This document shows positions 32,652-44,400 of a stretch of DNA of 64,000 nucleotides, in pieces. The stretch's first letter is position 1; each line of letters opens with the position of its first letter. The DNA is from Tenacibaculum agarivorans (lineage in GTDB: Bacteria; Bacteroidota; Bacteroidia; Flavobacteriales; Flavobacteriaceae). Made by a program: the position numbers and the translations under genes. The stretch covers positions 1 to 64,000 of the forward strand of contig NZ_MSMP01000017.1 of NCBI RefSeq assembly GCF_001936575.1, written 5' to 3'. The notes beneath the pieces were generated by a model. That model was not told where the DNA came from. It made no database searches and saw only the letters and a list, made by a program, of their open reading frames with translations.

Positions 32652-34028
32652 TTAATTAAAGGTTTTATTTGATTTTTGATATTCTCTTTTAATTCCAGTC
32701 ATAATATTTTTATAACTGATCTTCTTTTCTCCTCTTTTTGCAGCTTTTATAGCGCAGTATCGAAGTACATTAATCATTTCTCCACCAGAAAGTTCATGGT
32801 TTTTAGCAATTTCATCTAGTACAGTTTCTCCTTCATCAATTTCAAAGTTTTGGGTAAGCATATTTGTCCATAAAATCTTACGTTCTTTATATTTTGGTTT
32901 TGCAAAATGAATGGTATTTTGAAAACGTCTTAAAAAAGCTTCATCAATATTAGTTTGCAAGTTAGTAGCTAAAATTACCAGTCCATCAAAACTTTCAATT
33001 CGTTGTAATAGATAAGCCACTTCTTGATTGGCATGTCTATCGTTAGAGGAATTTGTTTCTGTACGCTTACTGAATAAGGCGTCGGCTTCATCAAAAAATA
33101 AAATCCAATCTTTAGAAGCCGCTTTATCAAATAATTGTCCAAGATTTTTTTCTGTTTCTCCAATGTACTTAGAAACAATCATAGATAAATCTATTCTAAA
33201 AACAGGGGCATTAATTGATTTTCCTAACAACGTTGCTGCTAATGTTTTTCCTGTACCCGGTGGGCCATAAAATAAAACACGATAACCAGGTTTTAAGTTT
33301 TTATTTAATTCCCAATCACGTAAAATTAAATTGCTATGTTTTAGCCATTCTTTTACTTCTTCTAATTGATTTTTAGCTCCAATTTCTAAAACTAAATCGT
33401 TCCAATTTAATTTTGTAGTAATTTCTTCTGCTGGAAACTTTGAGTTATACTTTGGTACATGTTTTCGATGTGTTATAAATAAACTTAAAAACTCGTCAGA
33501 TAACAAAAGAGGTTCATTAAGAAGTATAGGGTGTATATTAGCCTTTAAAATGCCTTCTTTATACAACATATTATTCTCATAAATTATACGCATAAAATGC
33601 ATGCGTATATCAATATTATCAGCTCCTCCTAATAAAAAACAAACTGTTTCTAAGGTAGGAATAAAACCATTTTGCTTTTCTTCTTTAATTCCTCCAAATT
33701 CAGAAAAATTACTATCTATAGATTTGTTTTTTAACAGAAATAGATCCAAACTTTGTGGCTTTACATAGCGTGCTAACGCCATAATTAAGATAAGCCTTTC
33801 TTCAAATTTCAGATTGTGTTTTTTTAGGATTTGAGCATAACCAGTGTGATCGTTTTCCTCTATCTGTGGAGGATCAATTTCTAAAACACTATGGTATGGA
33901 GTTTCATTTTTAAAATATAAAGCCAAACCAACATCAATGATAGTTTCTAACCAATTGATGTCTTGCTGAAGCGTACGTGTTGTTTTTGTTATTGTCTCCA
34001 TATAGTCTCCAATAATTTTTCCATCCAA
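32652..34028 (-). CDS. eCIS AAA+ ATPase (Afp15-like)
   Basis: A 458-residue AAA+ ATPase with Walker A GPPGTGKT (255-262), Walker B WILFFDEAD (~308) and a DEAFLRRF-type arginine finger region. The N-terminal ~200 residues are specific to the eCIS version. Afp15-like ATPases are needed for assembly of these particles and are not part of the final structure. The open frame overlaps the tape-measure gene by 40 bases; a second ATG at 34001 would shorten the overlap to 13 bases and drop nine residues and may be the true start. Confidence 0.93.
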   Translation of the reverse strand: MDGKIIGDYMETITKTTRTLQQDINWLETIIDVGLALYFKNETPYHSVLEIDPPQIEENDHTGYAQILKKHNLKFEERLILIMALARYVKPQSLDLFLLKNKSIDSNFSEFGGIKEEKQNGFIPTLETVCFLLGGADNIDIRMHFMRIIYENNMLYKEGILKANIHPILLNEPLLLSDEFLSLFITHRKHVPKYNSKFPAEEITTKLNWNDLVLEIGAKNQLEEVKEWLKHSNLILRDWELNKNLKPGYRVLFYGPPGTGKTLAATLLGKSINAPVFRIDLSMIVSKYIGETEKNLGQLFDKAASKDWILFFDEADALFSKRTETNSSNDRHANQEVAYLLQRIESFDGLVILATNLQTNIDEAFLRRFQNTIHFAKPKYKERKILWTNMLTQNFEIDEGETVLDEIAKNHELSGGEMINVLRYCAIKAAKRGEKKISYKNIMTGIKREYQKSNKTFN

Positions 34029-37000
34029 TTTAATTTTAACTGTCTAATGTTCCATGGAATATGATCTAAAAGCATATCAAATGATTTTTGTTCTACTACA
34101 AGAACAAACTTTTTCTCTTCTTCGATAATACTTCCAGGTCTTTCAAGAAAAGACATTCTTAATCCTTCTACTGATGTATTTCCTAAAGTACTCCATTCTT
34201 GAATAACAGCTTGTAACATACTATCTATTAAGTTTTGTTCCTCTTCAGTTAATGGAATCTCAGGTCCTAAAGGCTCATAAATATCAACACCACATATTAT
34301 TTTATTTAATAAAAGTAAATGCTCACCTGGGTCTGTTTTTCCTGTTACAGCGTATTGTAACGCATACATCCCTTTTTGCTTGCTAACATCATTTTTAAAT
34401 TCTCTGTTTTCTGTTAGGTCCATTCGAGAGAATAACATTGGAATGTACGGGCCTAAAATTATCATTCCAGCATTTTCAATATAAGCAGCACCTTCCATTG
34501 AACGCTCTTTTGTAGAAGTTAATCTTCTAAAGTCTTTATTTTCTTCTTTTTCAATGGTCGTACTTTTCTCTAATAATAGATGAAGTTCTGTTGTTATTTT
34601 TTCTGAAATAGTATTGTTGTTTAGTGTAGCTTTTTCAACTAAGCCGATTAAATTTAGTGTTGTATCATTTAAAGAGGATAAACTAGTGAAGATTAAAAGA
34701 CTCCAATCTTCAATTGACCAATTTTTAGTTTCATCTAAAGCAATTTTTAATAACACTTTATTGATAAAGAATTTCCAAAGCGATTGATATTTAAGAACAG
34801 AAATATGCTTTTTAAAATTAGTAAAAATTTCAAAAATAGTAGTCAATTTTGATTGATCAGCTACAGAAAAAAGAGAGGTTAAAAGTAGTTTTTGTTGTTG
34901 GCTAGTTACCTGTTCGGTGAGCAATTCTCTGAAAGATCTGCGTTTTAAATGAAAGTAAAGTTCACTAGGTTGCTGTTCGTGAATTAGTTTAAATATTGAA
35001 ATTATTTCATCAGTCTTTGAGTCGAATTGAATTGATTTCCAAAAATTTATGTTTTCTAATTTTGATAATTGAGAGCTGTATTGATTTTCAGGTTTTGGGA
35101 TTTGTGTAATTAATATTTCTTTTAACTGAGCATTAATTTCAGAACCTGTTTTTTGATCTACAACTCTAACATATAATAACTGATAAAAATCTGTTGTAGA
35201 AATATTGAATGTTTTTGAGACCTGTTCAATAAGAAACTCAACTAATATATGTAATTCAACGTTTTGATTTTTTTGTAGAAATATAAAGAGTATATAGTTT
35301 AAGGTTTTATTATACGTACTTGAAATAGACCTTGTTCCAAAAATATCTTTGTGTAATACTAATTCGAAAATCTTCTTTGTTGCAATTATCTTTTTACTTT
35401 TTGAAGGGTATATATGTTCAACAAACATTTCAAAACTAGCATCAGTAAAAATTTCAAAAACTATTTTTTGACTTGATGATTTTACAAACCATTTTGTGAA
35501 TTTTTCGGGTCTAAAATGTAAAACCTGATTGATGTTTTGTTGTAATTCTTTTACATTTAACTTTTTGTTCCACCAAGGTAAAGTTCCTTTTAGAAGAAAG
35601 TATTCCACAGTATCCAAAGCATGTTGAAGCGTTATATTTTCTTCAGTTGTATTTTTCTTCTGATTTTCTGTTAGAGTTTTTAAAGCAAGAATAATAAATT
35701 GAGGGACACTAAAAGCCGATTTTTTATCGATCAGTTTAAGAGCTATTTCCTTTAATGATGTTTGGTGTTTTTTAGCAAATACAGTCAGTACATCCTTAAT
35801 ACTTTGATATAAATTTTTGTTACTTCGGTTAAAGACTAGCTGTTTAATAGTTAAGATTAGTTCTTTGTAAGCATATTCTGAAATGATACTATCATTTTGG
35901 ATGTTAGCGTTACTGCTTTCTTTAGGAATTAGATTTTCTGTTTCAGTTTTTTTACCTGAATAAGATTGTTGTACTACAATTAATATATCACTGGCTTTTT
36001 TATCTAACTTTAAAACGTTTTTTATGGTGATTAATTCCGAGATGATTAGATAAATATTTTCTCCTTTTTGTTGCAATTCATCTAATCGCTGTTGTAACCA
36101 GACTAAAAGTACATTACTATTTATACTCTTATTTTTAGCGTATGTTTCTAAAAAAGAAGTTAGTACTTTATAAGTAGCAATTTGGTAATATTGCTCGTAG
36201 AGTTCTTTCTCAAAATCTTCAAAAGCTATATTGTTTTTTTCCTTTACATACGGATATAATTTTGTAATATATTTTTTAGAGTTGATTGCATTTGTATTGT
36301 GGTTAACTTGTTTTTTATCAGGCTTATGATCGGTTAATTCTTGGGTAAAAGAAAGTACAATTTCATTTGATATTAATGTTGGGTTTTGACCATAGAGAAT
36401 TAATATTTCAATAAAAGTAGCATCAAATACAAAGGATTGTAAAGTTTGATTTAAAAATTCTTGAATTGCACTAACAGTTTTATTTTTTACGGCAATAAAA
36501 GTTTGTAATATAATACTGTTTACTTTTGCTATAAGTTGTTGAAGTGTATTTGATGGTTGGGAAAAATTGGTTGAAATCCGATCTAATTCAGCAACAAAAG
36601 TTACCGTATTTTGAATAATTGTATTTGTACTTTTTTTAATGAAAAAATCGAGTATATCTTTCCCAAAAAATTGAGTAAATATTTCAATGTTATTTTCATC
36701 TTGTTGAATAAATGAAAAGAAAATAGTTTCGAACTGACTTGGGTTTTCTTTAAGTAAAGTATGGAGTTCTCTTTTAAAATGTTGTAAAGAAGTAAAGTCA
36801 CTATCAGTAGGTAAACTTTTATAAGTAAGAAAGTAAGAAAATGTCTCAAAAAAATTAGAGATAGGCTTTGTTTTTACAATATCATTAAAAGTCAGTTCTT
36901 CTTGTAATTGAAAAATAATCTTTTCAAAATTAGCTCCTTTACTGATATTCTTTTTTTGAATTCCCGAAGCAATTTTACGAAGTAAAACGGTATACGACAT

Positions 37001-37756
37001 ATTGTACTTAGCCGCTACTTTTCTAACCAAATACTTTAAAAAACTCTTTTGGTTTGTGTAACCGGTGACTTCCGTAAAAATATATGCCAATATAATTTCC
37101 CAAACGGCATTTCTAAAGTAACTCTGATGAGTTTCAACTAAATGATGTTTTTTTTGATAATCAACAATTGTTCTTCTTGATTGATTGATAAAAATGCCTT
37201 CTTCATTTTTTATAGCAATAACCAATTCTTCTAAGGGAGGATCTTGTAATTGTGATATTAATCGCCTTCTAATACTTTCTTTTTTTCCTTCTTTTTTTAA
37301 AGCAGTAATTAAAATTTCACGATCTTCTTTTAGAGCTTCAGATAATAGGACGATTGGGTTTTGCGAAGAAGGAACATCCCATTGTAAATATCCATTTCTA
37401 AGAAAAAATAAAAAACGATCTGCATATGTTTTATGGATAAATTGTCGTTTTCCTTGTAATAGAGTTCCGCTATAAATATTCTTTTTTAAGAAATTAGAAA
37501 AAGCTTCTTCTATTTTATATCCTAATTCACGATCAAAATTTGAAGCTGAAATGGTACCCAAATCCAAAACAATTTCATCGTATTGATCTAAATATTTAGG
37601 AGAATGGAAAGTATCCATTACGCTAAGTAATATATTTTGAATAGTGTGTTCTTGAAGTTGACTTACTCTAGATTGATACGCATAACTTTTAGAAGCATCG
37701 TCTAACTCAATATGATACTGTTGACTTTTTATGATATGTGTTTGATCATTTTTCAA
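33989..37756 (-). CDS. eCIS tape measure protein (Afp14-like)
   Basis: A 1255-residue, mostly helical protein that fits the contractile-injection-system tape measure family. The N-terminal ~100 residues hold the conserved start (YLDQYDEIVLDLGTI, FDRELGYKIEEAF). The C-terminus has the conserved AGMIILGPYIPMLFSRM, MYALQYAVTG and GLRMSFLERPG segments. The length between them sets the particle length; 1255 residues is in the normal range for such a protein. The start overlaps the upstream gene stop by four bases (ATGA). It runs on into the ATPase gene. Confidence 0.9.
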   Translation of the reverse strand: MKNDQTHIIKSQQYHIELDDASKSYAYQSRVSQLQEHTIQNILLSVMDTFHSPKYLDQYDEIVLDLGTISASNFDRELGYKIEEAFSNFLKKNIYSGTLLQGKRQFIHKTYADRFLFFLRNGYLQWDVPSSQNPIVLLSEALKEDREILITALKKEGKKESIRRRLISQLQDPPLEELVIAIKNEEGIFINQSRRTIVDYQKKHHLVETHQSYFRNAVWEIILAYIFTEVTGYTNQKSFLKYLVRKVAAKYNMSYTVLLRKIASGIQKKNISKGANFEKIIFQLQEELTFNDIVKTKPISNFFETFSYFLTYKSLPTDSDFTSLQHFKRELHTLLKENPSQFETIFFSFIQQDENNIEIFTQFFGKDILDFFIKKSTNTIIQNTVTFVAELDRISTNFSQPSNTLQQLIAKVNSIILQTFIAVKNKTVSAIQEFLNQTLQSFVFDATFIEILILYGQNPTLISNEIVLSFTQELTDHKPDKKQVNHNTNAINSKKYITKLYPYVKEKNNIAFEDFEKELYEQYYQIATYKVLTSFLETYAKNKSINSNVLLVWLQQRLDELQQKGENIYLIISELITIKNVLKLDKKASDILIVVQQSYSGKKTETENLIPKESSNANIQNDSIISEYAYKELILTIKQLVFNRSNKNLYQSIKDVLTVFAKKHQTSLKEIALKLIDKKSAFSVPQFIILALKTLTENQKKNTTEENITLQHALDTVEYFLLKGTLPWWNKKLNVKELQQNINQVLHFRPEKFTKWFVKSSSQKIVFEIFTDASFEMFVEHIYPSKSKKIIATKKIFELVLHKDIFGTRSISSTYNKTLNYILFIFLQKNQNVELHILVEFLIEQVSKTFNISTTDFYQLLYVRVVDQKTGSEINAQLKEILITQIPKPENQYSSQLSKLENINFWKSIQFDSKTDEIISIFKLIHEQQPSELYFHLKRRSFRELLTEQVTSQQQKLLLTSLFSVADQSKLTTIFEIFTNFKKHISVLKYQSLWKFFINKVLLKIALDETKNWSIEDWSLLIFTSLSSLNDTTLNLIGLVEKATLNNNTISEKITTELHLLLEKSTTIEKEENKDFRRLTSTKERSMEGAAYIENAGMIILGPYIPMLFSRMDLTENREFKNDVSKQKGMYALQYAVTGKTDPGEHLLLLNKIICGVDIYEPLGPEIPLTEEEQNLIDSMLQAVIQEWSTLGNTSVEGLRMSFLERPGSIIEEEKKFVLVVEQKSFDMLLDHIPWNIRQLKLNWMEKLLETIWRQ

Positions 37757-40626
37757 CCTTCAGTATTTAACTTTTGTAATACAGTAATCAGCTCGTAGGC
37801 ATATTCATTAATTTCTTCTTTAACAGAGTCTTCTGGATTTTGAATTTGCAGGAGTTTTAACCACTTGAAATAATAAGTTTCAAAAACTTGTATGTCGTTA
37901 TAATAGGGCCAATAGATATCCGACCTAATATGAATTGGAATTTCTTCATACACTGTGTTTTCAAAGAATTTCTGAAAGTTTTCATTTTGAAAACGAACTG
38001 GCCAAGAAGGAAGAATAAAACTCATTCGGAATGAGAAGAAACTTTCATCTATAGGTTCTAATCCATAGTAGACATAACATGTAGTAATTGATTCTACAGC
38101 TTCCTTTTCAAGTTGATTTCCTATGTTTTTTAATTTTTGAATTTCTTGTTCAAGTAATTCTTTGGTTATAAAATCATTTCTAGAAACCGCAATTGTTCTC
38201 CCATCAATAGACTGTATTGAAAGTCTGTACGCCCCTGTAATCGTTTCAGTTTTGAAAGTTAGTTCGTCGGAAATTAATCCATTAATCAATAGGTCAAGAA
38301 GTTCATCTCGATTGGCAAAAGTTGTTTTTTCAGAATGCGTGAGAATAATAGACAAAGAATCATCTAGTAGAGATAAATCCGTTTCAAAACCAAAATGATT
38401 TTCAAAATATGAAGGAAGTAACAGAACATGTTCTAAAGCGAAGAAACCTTCACTCTCTTGACTTACTTCAGTAAGAAATTCAACGGTTTTTTCTATGGTT
38501 TCTACAGCCGCTACTTTAGTGCTAACAATATGTGCAACATTAGACTTTGTAGTTTCTCCTTTAAATAAAATGTAATATAATTCTTCTTCGACATTTTCTT
38601 TAATTGTATAGTTACTAACAGCTATACCATCTTTTAAAACTTCATTTAAAAGTGTTTCCTCTGTACCTGCATAATGCATGGTTTCAAAAAGGTTTTCTTG
38701 ATCTTCACTATTTTTAACTAAATATGAAATTTCATCAATTTCAATAAACTCAATAGGCGTTTCTATAGTAATTTCATGAAAAACAATATCAATTTCTTCT
38801 TGTTTTGGATGAATATTAATCCCAGAGTTTGTTATAATTTCTGAAAGTGATGTAATATGTGTATGGTTTATAGCCGTAAGAACAGCTATTTTTTTGAATA
38901 TTCCAGATAACGTTATAACAATAGTATCTTCATCAATAACTTCACTATTGATATAATTAAAAGACTTTGCTCTATTGTAGCTTATAGTGTCGTATTCACT
39001 AATAAAATCTTGTTTAATAGTCAATAAATCACTTTTAAAACTTTCATTAGGAATAGTTCCATTATAACTATTCTTATTAATTTTAGTTAAAGAGTATAAC
39101 TGAAAAGCTTCATTATAACGTGCTAATAATTGATCTGCAATTTTATGTAAACGTTCAGAAGCATGATTATCAAAGAATAAGTTTAAATCGTTGGTAACAA
39201 TGTTCCAATATCTAGTAGTTTCTTCAGTGCTAAAGGTTGTATTTACAGGTTCAATTAATTCAATAATTTCTTCTACATCAGGCAAACTATTGGTAAAATA
39301 AGAGGTGCTTACATTCCCATGAACATCATATAAACTATAAATATTTGATAGTTGAGCCAAAAAGTTAACTATAATTTGATCAAAAGGTAATAAGTATGCT
39401 TTTAGTTGTTTGGTTTGAGCTTGTCGTAATGGTGTTGCGCTACTACTAATTCCACGATCACCAATACCATAAATTTCAGGTAATTGTTTACGAATTGGAA
39501 AATGATAATTGATATCTAAATTCCTCCCAGTAGGAATAGGAATGTTATTTTCTGAGTTTGATGCAGCTTTAAACTTACTAGCCGTTAAAGCTTGAATAAA
39601 AGAAAGTTGCTTTTTTGTTTCTTGTAAATCAGGCAAAAAAGTAATCCCAGAATTTTCAAAAACTAGTTTCTTGTTTGATGTAGGAAAAGTAACTCTTACT
39701 GTAGTGTTTTTAGGAACTGTAAAATGATCTTTTATAGATATAGTTTTATGTGTAGTTTCATCATAATAGTTCAATGAAAAGTAATTGATATTTACTATTC
39801 CTGGAAGTGTAGCAACAGCTTTAATTACTTCGGAAATATTTACGATACTCAAAGGCTCTTTTAAACTTTCATCTTTAATAAATCCGTTTGATAAATTAGG
39901 GCCGTTAAAAATTTCATTAGTAGATAAACCTTCCTCTTGTAATTGTGCTAAGGAATGATAACTTATTTCAGGAGCTAAATGATTATTTACACAGTGTAAA
40001 ATAGTAGCCAAAGCCTCTTCCGCATCAACAGTATCAGATAAAACAATTTCACACTCTATGTTAAGAAGTAATGGCCTGTAAATTTCAATTGCATATAATT
40101 CTTCACAAAGATTTCTGTTTTGATGATAAATTTTAATGATGTCATTTATGATCTTTTCATTTTCATTTTCTTCTATAACTTTATTGGTGTGGTATTCACT
40201 TTTCTCTACATATACATGTAGAAGCCCTTTAATGTTATTCAGTTCTTTATCGTAATTATCGACAGGATAGATCCAAATATTTTTTACATTCTGAATTTGA
40301 TCAATCCAAATTTTTCGATAATCATTAAACGTAATAGGACTTGTAGTTAAGATGTCAGAAGCTGTGAAAAAACCATTATCTCCAGAAACTAAGGGTTCTT
40401 TTTTGGAAGAATGTAAAAGATCTTCTACAGGCAAATTTGCTTTGTATGCTACTTCTGTAATAGCATAAGATATATTTTCGAGTAAGGTTATACCAGGATC
40501 GTGTTCATTATAGTCAGTCCATACATCACCACAAAGCTTTTGGAGAATTTCCAAAGCTTCTTTATGTAATTCTTCATAAAGACTAGAACCTTTTTTCTTT
40601 TTAGAAATGTATCCTTTGTTATTCAT
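37753..40626 (-). CDS. eCIS baseplate component (Afp12-like)
   Basis: A 957-residue protein beginning with the typical eCIS baseplate opening: LHKEALEILQKLCGDVWTDYN followed by EHDPGITLLENISYAI (quoted in parts). That matches Afp12/gp7-like wedge proteins, which join to Afp11 to build the baseplate. The middle and C-terminal parts are beta-rich and were not assigned domains. It overlaps the tape-measure gene by four bases and starts 15 bp after the fibre-like gene. Typical of Bacteroidota eCIS, where this protein is long. Confidence 0.85.
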   Translation of the reverse strand: MNNKGYISKKKKGSSLYEELHKEALEILQKLCGDVWTDYNEHDPGITLLENISYAITEVAYKANLPVEDLLHSSKKEPLVSGDNGFFTASDILTTSPITFNDYRKIWIDQIQNVKNIWIYPVDNYDKELNNIKGLLHVYVEKSEYHTNKVIEENENEKIINDIIKIYHQNRNLCEELYAIEIYRPLLLNIECEIVLSDTVDAEEALATILHCVNNHLAPEISYHSLAQLQEEGLSTNEIFNGPNLSNGFIKDESLKEPLSIVNISEVIKAVATLPGIVNINYFSLNYYDETTHKTISIKDHFTVPKNTTVRVTFPTSNKKLVFENSGITFLPDLQETKKQLSFIQALTASKFKAASNSENNIPIPTGRNLDINYHFPIRKQLPEIYGIGDRGISSSATPLRQAQTKQLKAYLLPFDQIIVNFLAQLSNIYSLYDVHGNVSTSYFTNSLPDVEEIIELIEPVNTTFSTEETTRYWNIVTNDLNLFFDNHASERLHKIADQLLARYNEAFQLYSLTKINKNSYNGTIPNESFKSDLLTIKQDFISEYDTISYNRAKSFNYINSEVIDEDTIVITLSGIFKKIAVLTAINHTHITSLSEIITNSGINIHPKQEEIDIVFHEITIETPIEFIEIDEISYLVKNSEDQENLFETMHYAGTEETLLNEVLKDGIAVSNYTIKENVEEELYYILFKGETTKSNVAHIVSTKVAAVETIEKTVEFLTEVSQESEGFFALEHVLLLPSYFENHFGFETDLSLLDDSLSIILTHSEKTTFANRDELLDLLINGLISDELTFKTETITGAYRLSIQSIDGRTIAVSRNDFITKELLEQEIQKLKNIGNQLEKEAVESITTCYVYYGLEPIDESFFSFRMSFILPSWPVRFQNENFQKFFENTVYEEIPIHIRSDIYWPYYNDIQVFETYYFKWLKLLQIQNPEDSVKEEINEYAYELITVLQKLNTEG

Positions 40627-40641
40627 AAAATAGTTAGGCTA

Positions 40642-41394
40642 CTATTTAAATAGTTCATTCATTTGATTGTCCCACAGTTTAGTGATATGATATTTAATTT
40701 CAATATCATCGCCATAATTTGATCTTGTTTTTAACTGTAGTTTGTAATTATAAGTAGTGCCTGTAAATCGGATAGCTATTTTATTCCAAAACCAACCGTA
40801 ATGTGCTTGTGTTTTTCGAATTCTATGGTGTGATTTACCGAATGTACTTACTGCATGTGCGTGTAATAATGCATGCCTACCTGTTTTTTCTTTACCCACT
40901 TGAGCCATAATTTCAAAAGCAACACAACCATCTAAATTGAAGAGGATATCATGCCATTGTCCATCAGCGGGTACAGTATCTATTTTATAAGTTCCTACTC
41001 GTGTATTGGTACCTAAAGTTCCATTAACTTCTAGGGTAGTCTTAGGTTTACGAGTTCCAATACCAACCTCTCCAGTTTTTTGAAAAGCAATTACGTTATT
41101 ATGTTCTTTTTCTGTGATTGGAGCTATAATTGAAAGTGATTTATCATCCTGCTGATTTAAATCGATACTCCATTGTGGTATGTCATCTTCAACATTTTGA
41201 TAAAAACTCATCACACGATTCGATTCTTTTCCTTCAGGAGAAAGAATTAAACCATCTTCTTCGGTTTTAGAAATCCCGTCATCTACTTTGTTTACCATAG
41301 AATCAATTAGACTGAAGAAATTACTTTCTTTAGGTCTAGCACCAGCAGTAAAAAGTACTTTAAGGCTCTGTCTGTTTAATAACTTAATTTTCAA
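40642..41394 (-). CDS. Fibre- or adhesin-like eCIS protein
   Basis: A 250-residue protein between the two baseplate genes. VGIGT (110-114) and LEVNG (121-125) form the 'GIGT-x-P-x-LxVNG' trimerisation-like motif common in tail fibres. The C-terminal ~110 residues are beta-rich (PADGQWHDILF, HALLHAHAVS, IAIRFTGTTYNY) and may bind a surface ligand. It is the only visible candidate for a target-binding fibre in this cluster, much shorter than Afp13. It could also be a baseplate adaptor. No known domain was recognised with confidence. Confidence 0.65.
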   Translation of the reverse strand: MKIKLLNRQSLKVLFTAGARPKESNFFSLIDSMVNKVDDGISKTEEDGLILSPEGKESNRVMSFYQNVEDDIPQWSIDLNQQDDKSLSIIAPITEKEHNNVIAFQKTGEVGIGTRKPKTTLEVNGTLGTNTRVGTYKIDTVPADGQWHDILFNLDGCVAFEIMAQVGKEKTGRHALLHAHAVSTFGKSHHRIRKTQAHYGWFWNKIAIRFTGTTYNYKLQLKTRSNYGDDIEIKYHITKLWDNQMNELFK

Positions 41395-41417
41395 TGTTTC
41401 TATATTTTGTTGAATGG

Positions 41418-44400
41418 TTATTCTATATTAAAATTTAAAATAGTATCGATCTTTTTCTCTTTAACCGTGGTAACTTTTGGTTTTACTTCTTGAGTAATAA
41501 CTGTTGTTGAAACTGTATTCTCCTCTTCAGGAAAATCATCGTCATCATCAGCAATAATGTAGTCGACACCTATTCTGAAATTCTGGCTTTCTATTTCTTC
41601 AATAGTTTCATCTTCTAAAATTGATGAAGTGTATATGTTGTGTTTTAATTTAGGAACTAACATAGACCATGGTAATGTAGGTCGTATCTCTTGATTTTCC
41701 TCATAAACTTTTAAAGAAAAATCGTCAATCCCTTTTCTTATGATATGTTCAATCTCTAATTTTTTAATCGATTGAATATAGGAGAGGTTTTCTAAGTATG
41801 TTTTTAACGTTCGTGGGACAATACTACCTCCAATTCCAACTGTTTTTTCTTTATTTTTATTGGAAACAGGACATAAGTATTCATTCAATTCAGTATTCAA
41901 TTGCTCTATGTAATATCCACCTTGATCTTCCAGGTCAAATTGCACTACGCAAGTTACCAATAACCATTCTGGTGTTGGATTTTGAACATTAATTTTAATG
42001 AATGAATTGGATTTGGTTTTTATAAATTGTTGAATGACTAATAATTCATTAGTATTGAAATAGTGATGATTATCATATTGCCATTGTTGCGATAAAATAA
42101 CTAAAGTAACTTTACCCGCTTGTGGTTTAAACTTGTTGTTTTTATTGGTGCATTTTACTGCAGCAATTTCATGGAATTGTTGTAAAATTAGATGTTCATA
42201 GTCCCATATGGTTAGTGCCCTATCTTTATGGCGTATTCTTTCACTAACTTCTGTGTAAAATAATTCAGGAACAGTTGGTGTTTTTCCACCGAAAGAAGAT
42301 TGTGGCTGAACCACCTTTTTTATGTCAGCTATTTTCTTTCCAAGTTTGGTAATATTACCACCTTCAATTTTCTTTCCAATTACATTTTCATCTTCATTAG
42401 TACAAACTACAACTACAGCATTAGTGTAAATTCCATTAAATGTTGGGTATTTGTAAGCATCATGTAAAGCCACAAATCGAAGTTCAAAATTATCCTTGTT
42501 CATTTCATCAGAAAGACGAGGAATTAAGATTTCAATAATTCCTGAAGAACTTAATTGATGGGTACTATCCGAAATGATATTCTTTTTAGGTAGTGTAACC
42601 CAACGATCTACTTTTTTATATTCAACTACGAGATTGTTTGCTTTTTCAAAGTTAGTTGGAGTAGTATTATTTAAATCAAAGAATAAAGAAATTGAATTCT
42701 CAGAAGCTACTTTTTTTAATTTTAAATATAAATACCCTTCACCTTCAAAATCAGTAACTAATGTGTTCTTATATACTTTACTATCAGCAACGATTTGTTC
42801 TTTTCCGAAAGGGGTAATATGAATATAGTCACCTTTTAAAGAACTAGCATTACCGTCATAAGCATTATTAAAATAAATAACATCTTTAGCAGTATAGTTT
42901 AGTGTAATTCCTTTAATTTTTGGCGAAAAAGGGGTATTAGGTAATGGTAATTCTGTGTTGTTTTTAGCATTGTAAGTAGCTATTCTAGTATACTCTTTTT
43001 GATATAGATCTTTTCCAAATGCATATTCTGGTGTGGAAAATGAAAGTTTTAAAAAGCCACTATTTGTATGAATATTATAGGGAATTGGATCGGTTAATTT
43101 ATAGTTACGTGTTAATTGATATTTTCCTAAATTATTTAATTTAATATTAGTTTTAGTCGTTAGCTTTACTTCATTATATCCTTCTGGAGTAATTACATTT
43201 TGGGTTTTGAATAGTGAAAACTCTTCCCTGTCTTTCTTTTCTAAAGGAAACCAATAACCATCTGATAAAGCAGAAACAGCTGCATTAAAAGAGTTGTTAT
43301 TGAATACTTGAGAATACGATTCATAATAGGAGTCGAAACCACCAAAATCTGAAGGAAGATTATCCCATGCAATATTAATATCGATCTCAGTAATTTCTTT
43401 TTGGTACAATTCACTTTTACCGATGAGTAAAGTATCCCCAATCTTAGGAGCTGGGCTAAATGCATAAAAGGGTTTAGCTAAAGCAACTTTCCCCATTGTA
43501 TTGTACACAGATAAATCTTTGATACCATTTACTTGAACATCTATAGTAAGCATTTCTAGTTGTAAGCCTTTAAAAAATGAGTAGGCATAAATTGGAGCAA
43601 GTTCAGAAAGTTCTACTTTAAGCATTGGCCATAGATACTCTTTTTCTATAGTAGAAGAAGTAACTGCAGGCATAGAATTACCTAACTCCAGAATAATGCT
43701 AAATGTATTTAAGATTTGATCAAATTGTACATAATATCGATGTACATCGATCCACTTTTCTTTACTAGTGTAGGAAATATTAAAAGCTTCTTCAAAAACA
43801 TCATTAAAAATAACATCTAATGGTAATCCTTGATTAGTTACCATTTCATGTAATAATTTCCAAAATGTTTGTTCAGAAGAGTCTTTTTCTAGGAAAAAAC
43901 TAATTTTTATTTCTCGTTCTCCCTCGCCAAGAAATAAAACTTGTGATCCAATAATAAACCCAATATCAGCAGTATTTTTAGGCGAAACTTCAGAGTCTAT
44001 AATTGAGTTTTCGTCTGCTCCAAATAAACCTTTATTATCCGTTAGTTGTTGTTTACCATTACTAATAAATGTATGCTGTAAAATATTAGCAATTGTAGGA
44101 TCTTTTGTTCCTATTTTAATAAAGTTACTTTTGTTAGCATATAAGTTTTGTAAACTATCTATTACAACAGGAGAGGCAAGAAGCGGTTTTGTTGTTTCGA
44201 GAACAATATTCTTTTTACTATCAAATAACTTCCCGGCTAAAACAGGTGTGTTTTCAGGAATTAAAACTCCTTTAGATTTAGGAGATAATTCAAAACAAAC
44301 TATTGTTTGTGTAGGAATTCCTTTATTAGGGGTTTGCTGTAGTATGTTTTTATAATAAAAATCCAAATGTTTTTGAGCAATGGCATTAATTTGTGTTTGA

